From assembly GCF_021389935.1 (NCBI RefSeq), contig NZ_CP089979.1, forward strand, positions 1,779,001 to 1,843,000: DNA of 64,000 nt, read 5' to 3'. Below, piece after piece: positions 25,714 through 34,864 of the stretch. The notes below the pieces were generated by a model. It was not told the origin of the DNA. It was given only the letters and a program-made list of their open reading frames with translations, and did not search any database. The stretch is from Fulvivirga ligni (GTDB lineage: Bacteria; Bacteroidota; Bacteroidia; Cytophagales; Cyclobacteriaceae). The position numbers and the translations under genes were made by a program. The first letter of the stretch is position 1; every line of letters starts with the position of its first letter.

Positions 25714-26364
25714 TTACCTCACCTCCAACAACACCGGCACCAACATCCTCGTAGCCACTTTCACTCCCCTCTGCTCTCCGGGTTTAAATCGGTAGTCCAG
25801 CGCTTTAAATGCTTTGAGAATCACCTGATTCAGCTCTTCAGATCCACCTTTGGCTATTTCTATTTGCGTCATTTTGCCTTCAGGGCTTACTACAAAACTT
25901 ACAAATACTCTGGATGGAATGTCTTTTAAGTGTTTAGGCAGAGTGATTGATTTGGCAATGGCTTCATAAAATTTGGAAAAACCTCCTACAGGCTCGGGCA
26001 TCGATTCTACCATCATTCCGAATATCTCTTCAGGTGGTGCCTCTTCTTCAATTATTTCAAAGAATTCAGGTTCAGGAAGTTCATTTTCCTGAGCGCAGGA
26101 TGCAGAAAAAATAGAGGCTGTTGTGATCAGTGATAATGAGGCATACTTCATAAAATCTCTGCTGAGCTGGGTGGTTTTAAAAATACCACAAACAGGTTTC
26201 CCCGCTTTTTTAAGAGTATTTTCCAGCTCTTCGGATGAGCTATTGGTGAAATCATGTACCCGATGATTGCATTGTTTACAATGTAACTGCTGATCTTTTA
26301 TGCTCATATTTCCCCTGGTCTGGTCGCAAGGGAAGGCAAGCTGGATGTTTTTAATGTCCGCCAT
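25714..26364 (-). CDS. TonB C-terminal-domain protein with N-terminal cysteine module
   Basis: 216 residues. The N-terminal ~60 residues carry Cys13, a CxxC (HCKQCNHRVHDFT) and CGIF, a small cysteine module found at the N-terminus of several Bacteroidota envelope proteins. A hydrophobic segment (ASLSLITTASIFSASC) and an acidic Glu/Pro linker follow, then a TonB_C-like domain (FVSFVVSPEGKMTQIEIAKG ... VILKAFKALDYRFKPGE). Classical TonB proteins energise outer-membrane receptors; here the linker is very short, so spanning the periplasm is doubtful, and a regulatory or stress role is as likely. No ExbB/ExbD genes nearby. Confidence 0.75.
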   Translation of the reverse strand: MADIKNIQLAFPCDQTRGNMSIKDQQLHCKQCNHRVHDFTNSSSEELENTLKKAGKPVCGIFKTTQLSRDFMKYASLSLITTASIFSASCAQENELPEPEFFEIIEEEAPPEEIFGMMVESMPEPVGGFSKFYEAIAKSITLPKHLKDIPSRVFVSFVVSPEGKMTQIEIAKGGSEELNQVILKAFKALDYRFKPGEQRGVKVATRMLVPVLLEVR

Positions 26365-26428
26365 AAGTAGAGAGGTTTACTACATAAGCGTCAATTAGCG
26401 GAAAGTCACAAGGTTTGTGTATTATCGA

Positions 26429-26447
26429 TCCGATGGCTGATATCGGA
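26429..26447. repeat. Degenerate partial copy of the 38-bp palindrome
   Basis: TCCGATGGC followed by TGAT and ATCGGA: the left arm matches the 38-bp repeat and the right arm is shortened (TCCGAT 26429-26434 / ATCGGA 26442-26447). It lies 14 bp before the full right copy. Confidence 0.55.
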
Positions 26448-26460
26448 CCTAACAAACTAA

Positions 26461-26500
26461 ATCCATCCGATGGCTTGAAGCCATCGGATGGATAATCAAG
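26461..26500. repeat. 38-bp palindromic direct repeat, right copy
   Basis: Arms ATCCATCCGATGGC (26461-26474) and GCCATCGGATGGAT (26480-26493), 14 bp perfect, then AATCAAG. Same orientation as 18262-18299 with two differences in 38 bases. The two copies bracket 8.2 kb of AT-rich accessory genes. Confidence 0.9.
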
Positions 26501-26517
26501 ACCCATAAAAATATTAA

Positions 26518-26536
26518 CTGTGTATTTTATACACAG
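26518..26536. promoter_or_regulatory. Candidate operator before uxuB-uxuA
   Basis: Perfect inverted repeat CTGTGTAT-TTT-ATACACAG, 19 bp, ending 35 bp before the uxuB start codon. Size and symmetry fit a dimeric repressor site (GntR- or LacI-type); no such regulator gene is in the window. Confidence 0.5.
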
Positions 26537-26571
26537 AAATAAATTGTATATTGCATTAAAATCTAATAACC

Positions 26572-27420
26572 ATGAATCCAATTTTTGATGAGCTGAAAGG
26601 CAAGGTAGCGGTGATCACCGGGGGCGGAGGCGTCCTTTGTGGTACATTGGCCAACGCCTTAGCGAAGCAAAACGTAAAAGTAGCTATACTGGATCTTCGG
26701 CTGGAAAATGCGGAAGCTGTGGCCAGTGAGATCACCAATGAGGGCGGCACTGCCATAGGAGTAGAGGCCAACGTGCTTAACCTGGAGAGCTTGCAGGCGG
26801 CCAGAAAAACCGTGGAAGATAAACTAGGCATTTGTGATATCCTGATCAACGGAGCCGGTGGAAACCACCCCAAAGGCACTACTTCCAATACTCATCTGCT
26901 GGCTGATGACCTGAAAAGTGCAGAAGCCATCAAGACCTTTTTTGATCTTGATCCTGATGGTATTCAGTTTGTGTTTAATCTTAATTTTATTGGCACATTG
27001 CTGCCCACGCAGGTATTTGCTAAAGAAATGGTCGGCCGTGAGGGGTGTAGCATTATCAATATTTCATCCATGAATGCTTTTAGGCCGTTGACCAAAATTC
27101 CCGCCTACAGCGGTGCTAAAGCTGCGGTAAGTAATTTCACACAGTGGCTGGCGGTCCATTTTTCCAAAGTTGGCATTAGGGTTAACGCATTGGCACCTGG
27201 TTTTTTCCTTACGGATCAAAACAGAAGCCTGCTGACTGACGCAGATGGTAGTCTTACTTCAAGAGGGAACACAATTATAGAACATACTCCGATGGGGCGC
27301 TTTGGAGAGCCGGAAGACCTGAACGGTACGCTGCTATGGTTGTGCAGCAACGCCTCGGCCTTTGTTACGGGGGTAGTAATCCCTATAGATGGTGGATTTA
27401 GTGCTTTTAGTGGAGTTTAA
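26572..27420 (+). CDS. uxuB: SDR-family D-mannonate oxidoreductase (fructuronate reductase)
   Basis: 282 residues, short-chain dehydrogenase fold. Seen: a glycine-rich nucleotide loop (VITGGGGVLCG), NGAGGNHP in place of the usual NAG, catalytic Ser (ISSMNAF), Tyr179 and Lys183 (YSGAK). The family insert around 100-130 (FFDLDPDGIQFVF) is characteristic of SDR-type mannonate oxidoreductases. Reaction: D-fructuronate + NADH to D-mannonate, cytoplasmic, in glucuronate breakdown. uxuA follows 10 bp later, which strongly supports the role. A palindromic operator candidate lies just upstream. Confidence 0.8.
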   Translation: MNPIFDELKGKVAVITGGGGVLCGTLANALAKQNVKVAILDLRLENAEAVASEITNEGGTAIGVEANVLNLESLQAARKTVEDKLGICDILINGAGGNHPKGTTSNTHLLADDLKSAEAIKTFFDLDPDGIQFVFNLNFIGTLLPTQVFAKEMVGREGCSIINISSMNAFRPLTKIPAYSGAKAAVSNFTQWLAVHFSKVGIRVNALAPGFFLTDQNRSLLTDADGSLTSRGNTIIEHTPMGRFGEPEDLNGTLLWLCSNASAFVTGVVIPIDGGFSAFSGV

Positions 27421-27430
27421 GTAAAGAATA

Positions 27431-28624
27431 ATGAGTTTAGAACAAACCTGGAGATGGTACGGGCCGAAGGATCCTGTGCCATTGTCACATATAAAAATGG
27501 CTGGAGCCACGGGCGTGGTTACGGCATTGCATCATATTCCTAATGGCGAAGTATGGAGCCTGGAGGAGATACAAAAGAGAAAAGCAGAGGTGGAAGCTGC
27601 AGGCCTTTCCTGGTCGGTGGTGGAGAGCATTCCTGTGCATGAAGACATCAAAAAGAGAACGGGAAACTTTGCCATTTATATTGAAAACTATAAGCAATCC
27701 ATTAAAAATCTAGGGGCCTGTGGTATTGATACGGTCTGCTATAATTTCATGCCCGTGCTGGACTGGACACGTACTGATCTGGCTTATCAAATGGAGGATG
27801 GTTCCAATGCTCTTCGCTTTGATGCCGCTGAGTTTGCTGCTTTTGAGTTATACCTGCTCAAGCGCCCCGGAGCGGAGCAAGTGTATCCTGAAAGCCAGCA
27901 GAAAAATGCTAAAAAGGTGTTTGATCAGTTCAGTGATGAGGATAAAGAAAGACTGGTGAACAACATCATTGCTGGTCTGCCAGGTGCTGAAGAGGGCTAT
28001 ACGCTTAACCAGTTTCAAAAAGTACTTGATGCCTATAGCGAGATTGGAGATCAGCAGTTGAGAGATCATCTGTATGCTTTTCTGGAAGCTATAATTCCTG
28101 CGGCTGAGGAGGCTGGCGTGCTCATGGCTATTCACCCGGATGATCCTCCTTTTCCTATTTTGGGGCTGCCCAGGGTGGTGAGTACCGAATCGGATGCCCT
28201 GCAATTGCTCAAGGCAGTGGATAGTCCTAACAATGGCCTTTGTTTTTGTACCGGATCTTATGGTGTGAGGCCGGATAATGACCTTTCTGGTATGGTAGAA
28301 AGGCTGGGCAGTCGTATTCATTTTATCCATTTAAGGAGCACACGAAGAGATGAATTTGGCAACTTCCATGAGGCTGACCATCTGGATGGTGATGTAGATA
28401 TGTATGGTGTGATGAAGGCCCTGGTGAATGAGCAAAACAGACGTGTGGCTGCTGGCCGAAAAGATGCACGCATGCCTATGAGACCTGATCATGGTCATCA
28501 GATGCTGGATGATCTGGATAAAAAAACAAATCCTGGTTATTCCGCTATCGGGAGATTAAGAGGTCTGGCAGAGTTAAGAGGTCTGGAATTGGGTATCCGG
28601 AAGGCTTTGGGTGATATTTTATAA
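27431..28624 (+). CDS. uxuA: Mannonate dehydratase
   Basis: 397 residues, full length for UxuA. Start [16 protein letters not shown] is typical; conserved segments include [68 protein letters not shown] and [12 protein letters not shown], which carry the His, Cys and Asp metal ligands. Reaction: D-mannonate to 2-keto-3-deoxy-D-gluconate (EC 4.2.1.8), using Fe(II)/Mn(II). It is translated just after uxuB. The following steps (KDG kinase, aldolase) and uronate isomerase are not in the window. Confidence 0.95.
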   Translation: MSLEQTWRWYGPKDPVPLSHIKMAGATGVVTALHHIPNGEVWSLEEIQKRKAEVEAAGLSWSVVESIPVHEDIKKRTGNFAIYIENYKQSIKNLGACGIDTVCYNFMPVLDWTRTDLAYQMEDGSNALRFDAAEFAAFELYLLKRPGAEQVYPESQQKNAKKVFDQFSDEDKERLVNNIIAGLPGAEEGYTLNQFQKVLDAYSEIGDQQLRDHLYAFLEAIIPAAEEAGVLMAIHPDDPPFPILGLPRVVSTESDALQLLKAVDSPNNGLCFCTGSYGVRPDNDLSGMVERLGSRIHFIHLRSTRRDEFGNFHEADHLDGDVDMYGVMKALVNEQNRRVAAGRKDARMPMRPDHGHQMLDDLDKKTNPGYSAIGRLRGLAELRGLELGIRKALGDIL

Positions 28625-28713
28625 GGCTGTACGATTGAGCACCCTAATATGAATGAATTTGGCAGGAGATATTGTGAAGGCTTGCGTAGAATGCTGATCA
28701 AAAAAAGACTATC

Positions 28714-30354
28714 ATGAAGTATTTCTACATTTTGATTTTGTGCACCTGGACTACCATTGTCCTGGGGCAACAGCCAGCTATTTTAGCCGATAAAAAAGTA
28801 GCGAAGGAGAATTACCTGCCAGATTTTTCGTACGCTGGTTATGAAAGTGGCCTTACCACAGATTTTCAGCTGGATAAACCTACTCAGTTGCATATTGAAG
28901 ATTTTGGAGCGAAACCAAATGATAATTTGGATGATACCAAAGCAATTCAAAAAGCCATGGCCAAAGCGCATGAAGTAGAAGGCCCTGTAGAGGTGATTTT
29001 TCCTGCCGGTGAGTTTATTTTAAGTGAGGTGTTATTCATCACCCGAAGCAATATTGTGCTTACTGGTGACGGCAGTGGTGATGATGGAACTGTCATCTAC
29101 TGTCCTCGGCCGATGAGCTATATGGCTGATCCTGAGCCTTTAAAAGAGCTGAGGGAATATTTAGTGAAGCTCGACAAAAGACAGAAAGAACCACAAAATA
29201 ACATTGATCTTCCCTTTAGCCAGTATGCCTGGTCTGGAGGTATGATCTGGACGTATGCGCCGGGTGAAAGAATTAAAACCTACCTGCCTGAATATAATCT
29301 AAAGGCCACTGTTTTAGCGCATTTGGAGTCAGGCAAAATGGGAGCATTAACGGCTACTGTTGATGATGCTTCTGAACTCAAAAAAGGAGATGTGGTGCAG
29401 GTGGAATGGTTCAATAAAGGTGGAGAAAAAGGGGCTTTATTAGACCAGCTTTATAAAAGAGAAGAGGTGAAAATAGGCTCACACCATTGGGAGTATCCTG
29501 ACGAGCCGCTCGTAAAGCAGCAGCTTAGAATAGTAAATATTAAAGGTAATACCATTGAGTTCAGCGGCCCACTTTTGCTGGACATAAATAAAGAATGGGC
29601 ACCACAAATTACCGCCTGGAAGCATCTGGAGCATGTGGGGGTGCAACATTTACAATTTAAATTTCCCATGGCACCAAATATTGCGCACCATGTGGAAGAA
29701 GGATATAACGCCATTTATCTCACTCGTTTATTTGATGGCTGGGTAAATGATGTGGTGATTAAAAATGCAGATAGTGGCATTCTTACCGAAGAATCGGCCA
29801 GTCTCACCATCAGTAATATTACTACCAGTGGCGATAAAATAGCGCATTATTCTGTTTACATTGGAGGAGTACACAATGTTCTGGTAGATCATTTAAAGGT
29901 TTACAATGAGGTGAGGCATGCGCTCAGTTTCAATACCCTGGCTACAAAAAATGTTTATACCCATTGTGAGGTTTTTACGGCCCCGGTATTAGACCAGCAT
30001 GCAGGCGCTAACCACCAAAACCTGTTTGATGATATTGTTATGGACGTGGATTTGGGCAGCAAAAGAAGCTATCCATTATTTAAGGGAGGTGGTGCCGGCT
30101 ATTGGAAGCCTTCTCACGGAGCTTACAGCACCTTCTGGAATATCAATTTACATTTTAAAAATGGCCATGATAGTCAGGATGCGGTGTTGCTCAATGGCAT
30201 GGACGATGGTTCTTATGCCAGGCTGGTGGGCATTCATGCTGACCTGCCGGTGAAGATTGAATACGGACCGGATGCTTATATAGAGCTGACTAATAAGCAG
30301 CCTGAAATTTTATCTCTATATCAATATCAACTGGAAAAACGAAAGCGCAAATAA
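28714..30354 (+). CDS. Secreted beta-helix protein, pectate-lyase-3-like (putative polysaccharide lyase)
   Basis: 546 residues: signal peptide (FYILILCTWTTIVLGQ), then a start typical of pectate_lyase_3 proteins (IEDFGAKPNDNLDDTKAIQK ... VIFPAGEFILSEVLFITRSN) and a right-handed parallel beta-helix (rungs such as NDVVIKNADSGILTEESASL, HNVLVDHLKVYNEVRHALSF). An insert at about 140-300 interrupts the helix. Such proteins cleave or bind acidic polysaccharides. Linked to uxuB/uxuA and GH88, a lyase or epimerase acting on a uronic-acid glycan is inferred; catalytic residues could not be assigned. Confidence 0.72.
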   Translation: MKYFYILILCTWTTIVLGQQPAILADKKVAKENYLPDFSYAGYESGLTTDFQLDKPTQLHIEDFGAKPNDNLDDTKAIQKAMAKAHEVEGPVEVIFPAGEFILSEVLFITRSNIVLTGDGSGDDGTVIYCPRPMSYMADPEPLKELREYLVKLDKRQKEPQNNIDLPFSQYAWSGGMIWTYAPGERIKTYLPEYNLKATVLAHLESGKMGALTATVDDASELKKGDVVQVEWFNKGGEKGALLDQLYKREEVKIGSHHWEYPDEPLVKQQLRIVNIKGNTIEFSGPLLLDINKEWAPQITAWKHLEHVGVQHLQFKFPMAPNIAHHVEEGYNAIYLTRLFDGWVNDVVIKNADSGILTEESASLTISNITTSGDKIAHYSVYIGGVHNVLVDHLKVYNEVRHALSFNTLATKNVYTHCEVFTAPVLDQHAGANHQNLFDDIVMDVDLGSKRSYPLFKGGGAGYWKPSHGAYSTFWNINLHFKNGHDSQDAVLLNGMDDGSYARLVGIHADLPVKIEYGPDAYIELTNKQPEILSLYQYQLEKRKRK

Positions 30355-30364
30355 CAGATCATGT

Positions 30365-33300
30365 ATGAGTAGATTGAGGGGTTTACATATATTGTTAATA
30401 GTGTTCTGCTTCGCTGGGCTGAAGTCTTTGGCTCAGGAGCAGGCCATCAGCTTTGAGCATCTTACCACGGCCAATGGCTTATCGCAAAGTTCTGTGATGG
30501 CCATTTGCCAGGATAAAAACGGACTGATGTGGTTTGGTACCCGTGATGGTCTGAATAAATACGATGGCAATAAATTCACTGTTTACCGCAACGATCCTCA
30601 TAATGATAACTCCCTCAGTAGTAATGATATAGTTGATCTCACCGTGGACACTCAGGGCAATATCTGGGTAGCCACTTATGACGGGCTTAACCTCTATGAT
30701 GCTAAAACAGAGACCTTCAAGCGCTTTCTCTCAGATCCGAATGATACCAATAGCCTTTCCAGAAATACGATTTGGTCAGTGGAAGTGATGAATGAAAAGG
30801 AAGTCTGGATTGGGGCCAGCGTGGGGCTCAATATCATGAATACCGAAACTGGCAATATCATCAGACTTTTCAGTGAAAACGATAACTCCGCCAGCCTTTC
30901 CGATAGCCACATTATGGAGGTGTTTAAAGATAGTAAAGGCAATGTTTGGGTGGGATCCGCACATGGTTTGAATAAACTGATCAGCCGGAAGGATAATGAA
31001 TTTAAGTTTAAGCGCTACGGTGGTTTGTTGTCTGATGTGTATATCCAAAACATTATTGAAGACAAGACCGGGAATATTTGTATTGGCACCAAATACAATG
31101 GTTTATTTTTATTGAATCCAGAAAACGATTCCATAAAGCACTTCACTACCGATACTGATCCATTGAACATTATTAACAATGACGTTCGTGCTTTGGAAGT
31201 TGATAATACCGGCAGGTTGTGGATCGGGACTTACAATGGCGTTAGCGTCTATGATCATGAGAAAAACAGTATTACCCATGCTTATCATGATCCACTTTTG
31301 CCTCAAAGTCTTTCGAAGAATACCATAAAGGCCCTTTATAAAAGTAGCAACGGCTCTGTGTGGGTGGGTGCTTACTATGGCGGTATCAATATGTGGGATA
31401 AAGGCAATTTTAATTTTAATGTTTTGAAGCAACTGCCTAATGGTGAGGGGCTTAAATACAATGTGGTGAGCTCAATTGTAGAAGATGAAGATCATCTTTA
31501 TTTCGGTACTGAAGGTGGCGGTGTGAGCATTAAGAATAAGGAGAATGGCACTTTTTCATATATCACTTCCAGTAATTCAGACCTGGCCAGTAATAACATT
31601 AAGTCGCTATACATTAACCATGTCTCTGATGAACTTTGGATTGGCGCTTTCAATGCCGGCCTGAGCATTTTTGATATTAAAAAAGGCCACATTACAGGCA
31701 ACTATGCCGAAGCCAATGGCCTCAGCAATAGCAGCGTCTATGGAGCCATGCCTTATAATGATGACCTGATCTTTGTGAGCACGTTTGGCGGAGGGCTGAA
31801 TGTGTATAGTAAGCAAACTGCTCAATTGAAATATGTAAACAGTGCCAACAGTGGCCTTACGGATGATCAGATCCGGTGCATGTTCATTGACTCGAAAAAG
31901 AACCTCTGGCTCGGTACGCCCAATGGTCTGAATATGGTTACTAGTGAGCAGATTGAGGCTGGGGAGTATCATTTCAAGCACTTCTTTTATAATGAAGAAA
32001 GCCGCTCTGGTGAAGATGTGCTCACCATTTTTGAAGATACAAAACAAGGTATCTGGGTTGGTAATAAGGAAACTGGCCTTCATCATATGGAAGGAAAAGG
32101 TTTTGCGACAGTAAACCTATTTCACGGGTATGAAAATACCAGCAACACCATCCATGCGATTATAGAAGATTCGAATGGTAATTTTTGGATCAGCTCCAAC
32201 AATGGCATCATGAGGTTTAATCCTGAAACTGGTGGCCGTAAATTATTTGAAGAGTCTGACGGTCTGGTTTCCAATGAGTTTAATAACAATGCCGCATTAA
32301 AAAGCAGTTCAGGTCAGGTTTACTTTGGTGGGCCTGATGGCGTGAGTTATTTCACCCCTGGAGCTATGGAAAGCAATGATTTTACACCTCATGTAGTGCT
32401 CACCGGCCTTGAAATTTATAATCAGGACATTATGCCGGGCGATACCACGGGGATTCTCACCAGCAATATGGCCATGACCAAAGAGGTGGAACTGGCTTAT
32501 AATCAGGCTAATTTCACCATTGATTTTGCACTGCCCAGTTATATTAACCCAGAAAAGAATCTGTTTGCATATCGCATGAAAGGCCTGGAAGATGAATGGA
32601 CCTACACCACGGCCACCAGCGCAAACTTCATCATCCAGAACTCAGGCAATTATGTTTTTGAAGTAAAAGGTGCCAATAATGACGGCCAATGGAGTGACAG
32701 CGTTACCTCACTGCAGGTGGTGATTACGCCTGCTCCATGGAGGTCATGGTGGGCATTTTTGATTTATGGTGTGCTCATCTGCGTGGCGCTTTACCTGCTT
32801 TTTAATATTATTCAATCCAGAGCCAGGCTGCAGCATGACCTGGAACTTGAATATCAGGCTAAGGAACAGCAGGAGAAAATGAACCAGATGAAGCTGCAGT
32901 TTTTTACCAATATTTCGCATGAGTTTAGAACACCATTAACACTGATATTAGGGCCACTACAGCAGATTCTTCAGGAATATAAAGGTAGCAATCGTGTTTT
33001 TAAGCAGCTGGTAGTGATTCAGCAAAATGCTAACCAGCTTTTGAAATTAATTAACCAGCTGATGGATTTCAGGAAGCTGGAAAACAAGCAAACCAATCTG
33101 GAGGCCGCCGAAGGAAACATCGTGAAGTTTGCCCGTGAGATCTTTGTATCCTTTAAGCCTTATGCTAAAAATGGCGACTATCAATATGAATTTGAGGCCA
33201 GCGATGAAGAAATAAGAGCGTGGTATGATAGAGACAAGCTGGAAAGGGTGTTTTACAATCTCATTTCAAATGCCTTTAAATATACTTCCGAAGGTGGAAA

Positions 33301-34465
33301 TATAAAGGTGTCACTAAAAAAGACCGATGATCATGTAGAGATTTCCGTGGCTGACAGCGGTGCCGGAATTAAAGAAGAGGAGCTGTTGAAAATATTTGAT
33401 CGGTTCTATCAGGTGCAAAGTGATTCTAAACAACCTTACAAGCAGGGCACTGGTATCGGTTTGGCCCTGGCAAAAGGAATTGTTGATCTGCACAAAGGCG
33501 AAGTTCAGGTAAAAAGTAAACCTGGTGAAGGAAGTGAGTTCGTGGTGATTTTGCCTTTGGGAAATAAGCATTTATCTGAGGATCAGATCATTAAAAACTT
33601 TAAGGACAGCGAGGACCTTTCTAATTATACTACGCAACTAGAAAAATTATCCAACACGCCTTTGTCCATTGATGAAGAGAGCTTGGTGAAAAAAGAAAAC
33701 CAGAAAACCATTCTGGTAGTGGAGGACAATGACCGGGTGAGGCAGTTTATCATTGAGTTGCTCAAAGGCGAATATAATATTTTGGAGGCAGGCAATGGTA
33801 AAGAAGGCTTGCAGGTAGCTCATACCCATGATCCTGATCTGATCATTAGCGATGTGATGATGCCCGAAATGGATGGTATTGAATTTTGCTCTGAAATTAA
33901 AAGCGACCTGAAAACCAGCCACATTCCATTTATTCTGCTCACCGCCAGAACCTCCTTGATCTTTAAATTTGAAGGTCTGGAATCCGGTGCTGATGCTTAC
34001 ATCAACAAGCCTTTTAATGTGAAGGAACTTCAACTGCGAGTTACCAATCTGCTGCGAGTAGTAGATCACCTCAAGAGCAAGTTCAAAAGCGATCAGGGCA
34101 TAACGCCTTCAGAAATTACCATATCTTCTATAGATGAGGAATTGCTGAAGCAGGCCATCCAAATTGTAAATGATAACATCAGCAACGAGCTGTTTGATAT
34201 CAGCATGTTTTGCACCGAACTGGGGGTGAGCCGAACCATGTTATTCACCAAAATAAAAGCATGGACCAACCTTACGCCCAATGAATTTATCCTCTCCATG
34301 CGCATGAAACGCGCCACCCAGCTGCTGGAACAGAACAAGATCAGCATAGCACAAGTATGCTATCAGGTGGGCTACAAAAACCCCAAGTACTTCAGCAAAA
34401 CCTTCCAGAAATATCACGGGGTGACACCATCGGAGTATGCGGCTAAGTTTCATGTGAGTGTTTGA
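30365..34465 (+). CDS. Hybrid two-component system sensor/regulator (HTCS) with AraC output
   Basis: 1366 residues in one chain. Order: signal peptide (to about 23), two seven-blade Reg_prop propellers (about 30-690, repeats such as GLMWFGTRDGLNKYD, GNIWVATYDGLNLYD), Y_Y_Y domain (about 730-785), membrane helix (WWAFLIYGVLICVALYLLF), HisKA with His852 (NISHEFRTPLT), HATPase (DKLERVFYNLISNAFKY, GTGIGLALAKGI), receiver with Asp1163 (IISDVMMPEMDG) and AraC helix-turn-helix (about 1240-1362). HTCS proteins bind a glycan fragment in the periplasm and activate the adjacent polysaccharide utilisation genes. It sits between the uxu/lyase genes and the SusC/D-GH88-GH2 operon, which it probably controls. 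Confidence 0.96.
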   Translation: MSRLRGLHILLIVFCFAGLKSLAQEQAISFEHLTTANGLSQSSVMAICQDKNGLMWFGTRDGLNKYDGNKFTVYRNDPHNDNSLSSNDIVDLTVDTQGNIWVATYDGLNLYDAKTETFKRFLSDPNDTNSLSRNTIWSVEVMNEKEVWIGASVGLNIMNTETGNIIRLFSENDNSASLSDSHIMEVFKDSKGNVWVGSAHGLNKLISRKDNEFKFKRYGGLLSDVYIQNIIEDKTGNICIGTKYNGLFLLNPENDSIKHFTTDTDPLNIINNDVRALEVDNTGRLWIGTYNGVSVYDHEKNSITHAYHDPLLPQSLSKNTIKALYKSSNGSVWVGAYYGGINMWDKGNFNFNVLKQLPNGEGLKYNVVSSIVEDEDHLYFGTEGGGVSIKNKENGTFSYITSSNSDLASNNIKSLYINHVSDELWIGAFNAGLSIFDIKKGHITGNYAEANGLSNSSVYGAMPYNDDLIFVSTFGGGLNVYSKQTAQLKYVNSANSGLTDDQIRCMFIDSKKNLWLGTPNGLNMVTSEQIEAGEYHFKHFFYNEESRSGEDVLTIFEDTKQGIWVGNKETGLHHMEGKGFATVNLFHGYENTSNTIHAIIEDSNGNFWISSNNGIMRFNPETGGRKLFEESDGLVSNEFNNNAALKSSSGQVYFGGPDGVSYFTPGAMESNDFTPHVVLTGLEIYNQDIMPGDTTGILTSNMAMTKEVELAYNQANFTIDFALPSYINPEKNLFAYRMKGLEDEWTYTTATSANFIIQNSGNYVFEVKGANNDGQWSDSVTSLQVVITPAPWRSWWAFLIYGVLICVALYLLFNIIQSRARLQHDLELEYQAKEQQEKMNQMKLQFFTNISHEFRTPLTLILGPLQQILQEYKGSNRVFKQLVVIQQNANQLLKLINQLMDFRKLENKQTNLEAAEGNIVKFAREIFVSFKPYAKNGDYQYEFEASDEEIRAWYDRDKLERVFYNLISNAFKYTSEGGNIKVSLKKTDDHVEISVADSGAGIKEEELLKIFDRFYQVQSDSKQPYKQGTGIGLALAKGIVDLHKGEVQVKSKPGEGSEFVVILPLGNKHLSEDQIIKNFKDSEDLSNYTTQLEKLSNTPLSIDEESLVKKENQKTILVVEDNDRVRQFIIELLKGEYNILEAGNGKEGLQVAHTHDPDLIISDVMMPEMDGIEFCSEIKSDLKTSHIPFILLTARTSLIFKFEGLESGADAYINKPFNVKELQLRVTNLLRVVDHLKSKFKSDQGITPSEITISSIDEELLKQAIQIVNDNISNELFDISMFCTELGVSRTMLFTKIKAWTNLTPNEFILSMRMKRATQLLEQNKISIAQVCYQVGYKNPKYFSKTFQKYHGVTPSEYAAKFHVSV

Positions 34466-34499
34466 TCGTACGGTTAGAAAAGATTGGTAAGTTTGAGAT

Positions 34500-34688
34500 A
34501 TGTTCACAGATTCACAGCTTTTGCTCATATCCATAGTGGGGACAGTAGTATTTTATACTGTCATTTTTATTATTTACAGATCAGCCAAAGGAAAACCCAA
34601 CGAAAAGAGAATACAAAAACCATTAAAAAGGATTGCGGTACTTTATGGTATATTGATGTTAATACAAATTTTAAGGTTTTTAACTTAA
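34500..34688 (+). CDS. Small two-helix membrane protein
   Basis: 62 residues, ATG at 34500. Two hydrophobic helices (LLLISIVGTVVFYTVIFII and IAVLYGILMLIQILRFL) separated by a basic loop (RSAKGKPNEKRIQKPLKR). An overlapping frame at 34484-34696 lacks this order and is rejected. No family recognised; the next short frame starts 5 bp downstream. Confidence 0.55.
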   Translation: MFTDSQLLLISIVGTVVFYTVIFIIYRSAKGKPNEKRIQKPLKRIAVLYGILMLIQILRFLT

Positions 34689-34692
34689 TGAC

Positions 34693-34863
34693 ATGAATGA
34701 ACAAAATTCTCATCGTTCAAAAAAACGAAATTACGTTGATCTATATTTTACTAATAATGAGCAAAAAGCCTCCATCGCGCTAGCACTTAGTCAAATTAAA
34801 CACGGATTGGGTATAGATGCTGCTACTGCTGATAATGAAATTGATCAGTGGTTGGGGAAGTAG
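34693..34863 (+). CDS. Very short basic protein of unknown function
   Basis: 56 residues, a frame below the usual size cut-off: MNEQNSHRSKKRNYVDLY, then a helical body (ASIALALSQIKHGL) and the C-terminus EIDQWLGK. The helix ending in IDQWL recalls the DNA-binding or toxin-binding tails of small antitoxins (RelB/ParD type), but no toxin gene is adjacent, so this is only a suggestion. It starts 4 bp after the preceding small membrane protein, as if co-transcribed, and stops just before the convergent gene. Confidence 0.45.
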   Translation: MNEQNSHRSKKRNYVDLYFTNNEQKASIALALSQIKHGLGIDAATADNEIDQWLGK

Positions 34864-34864
34864 A

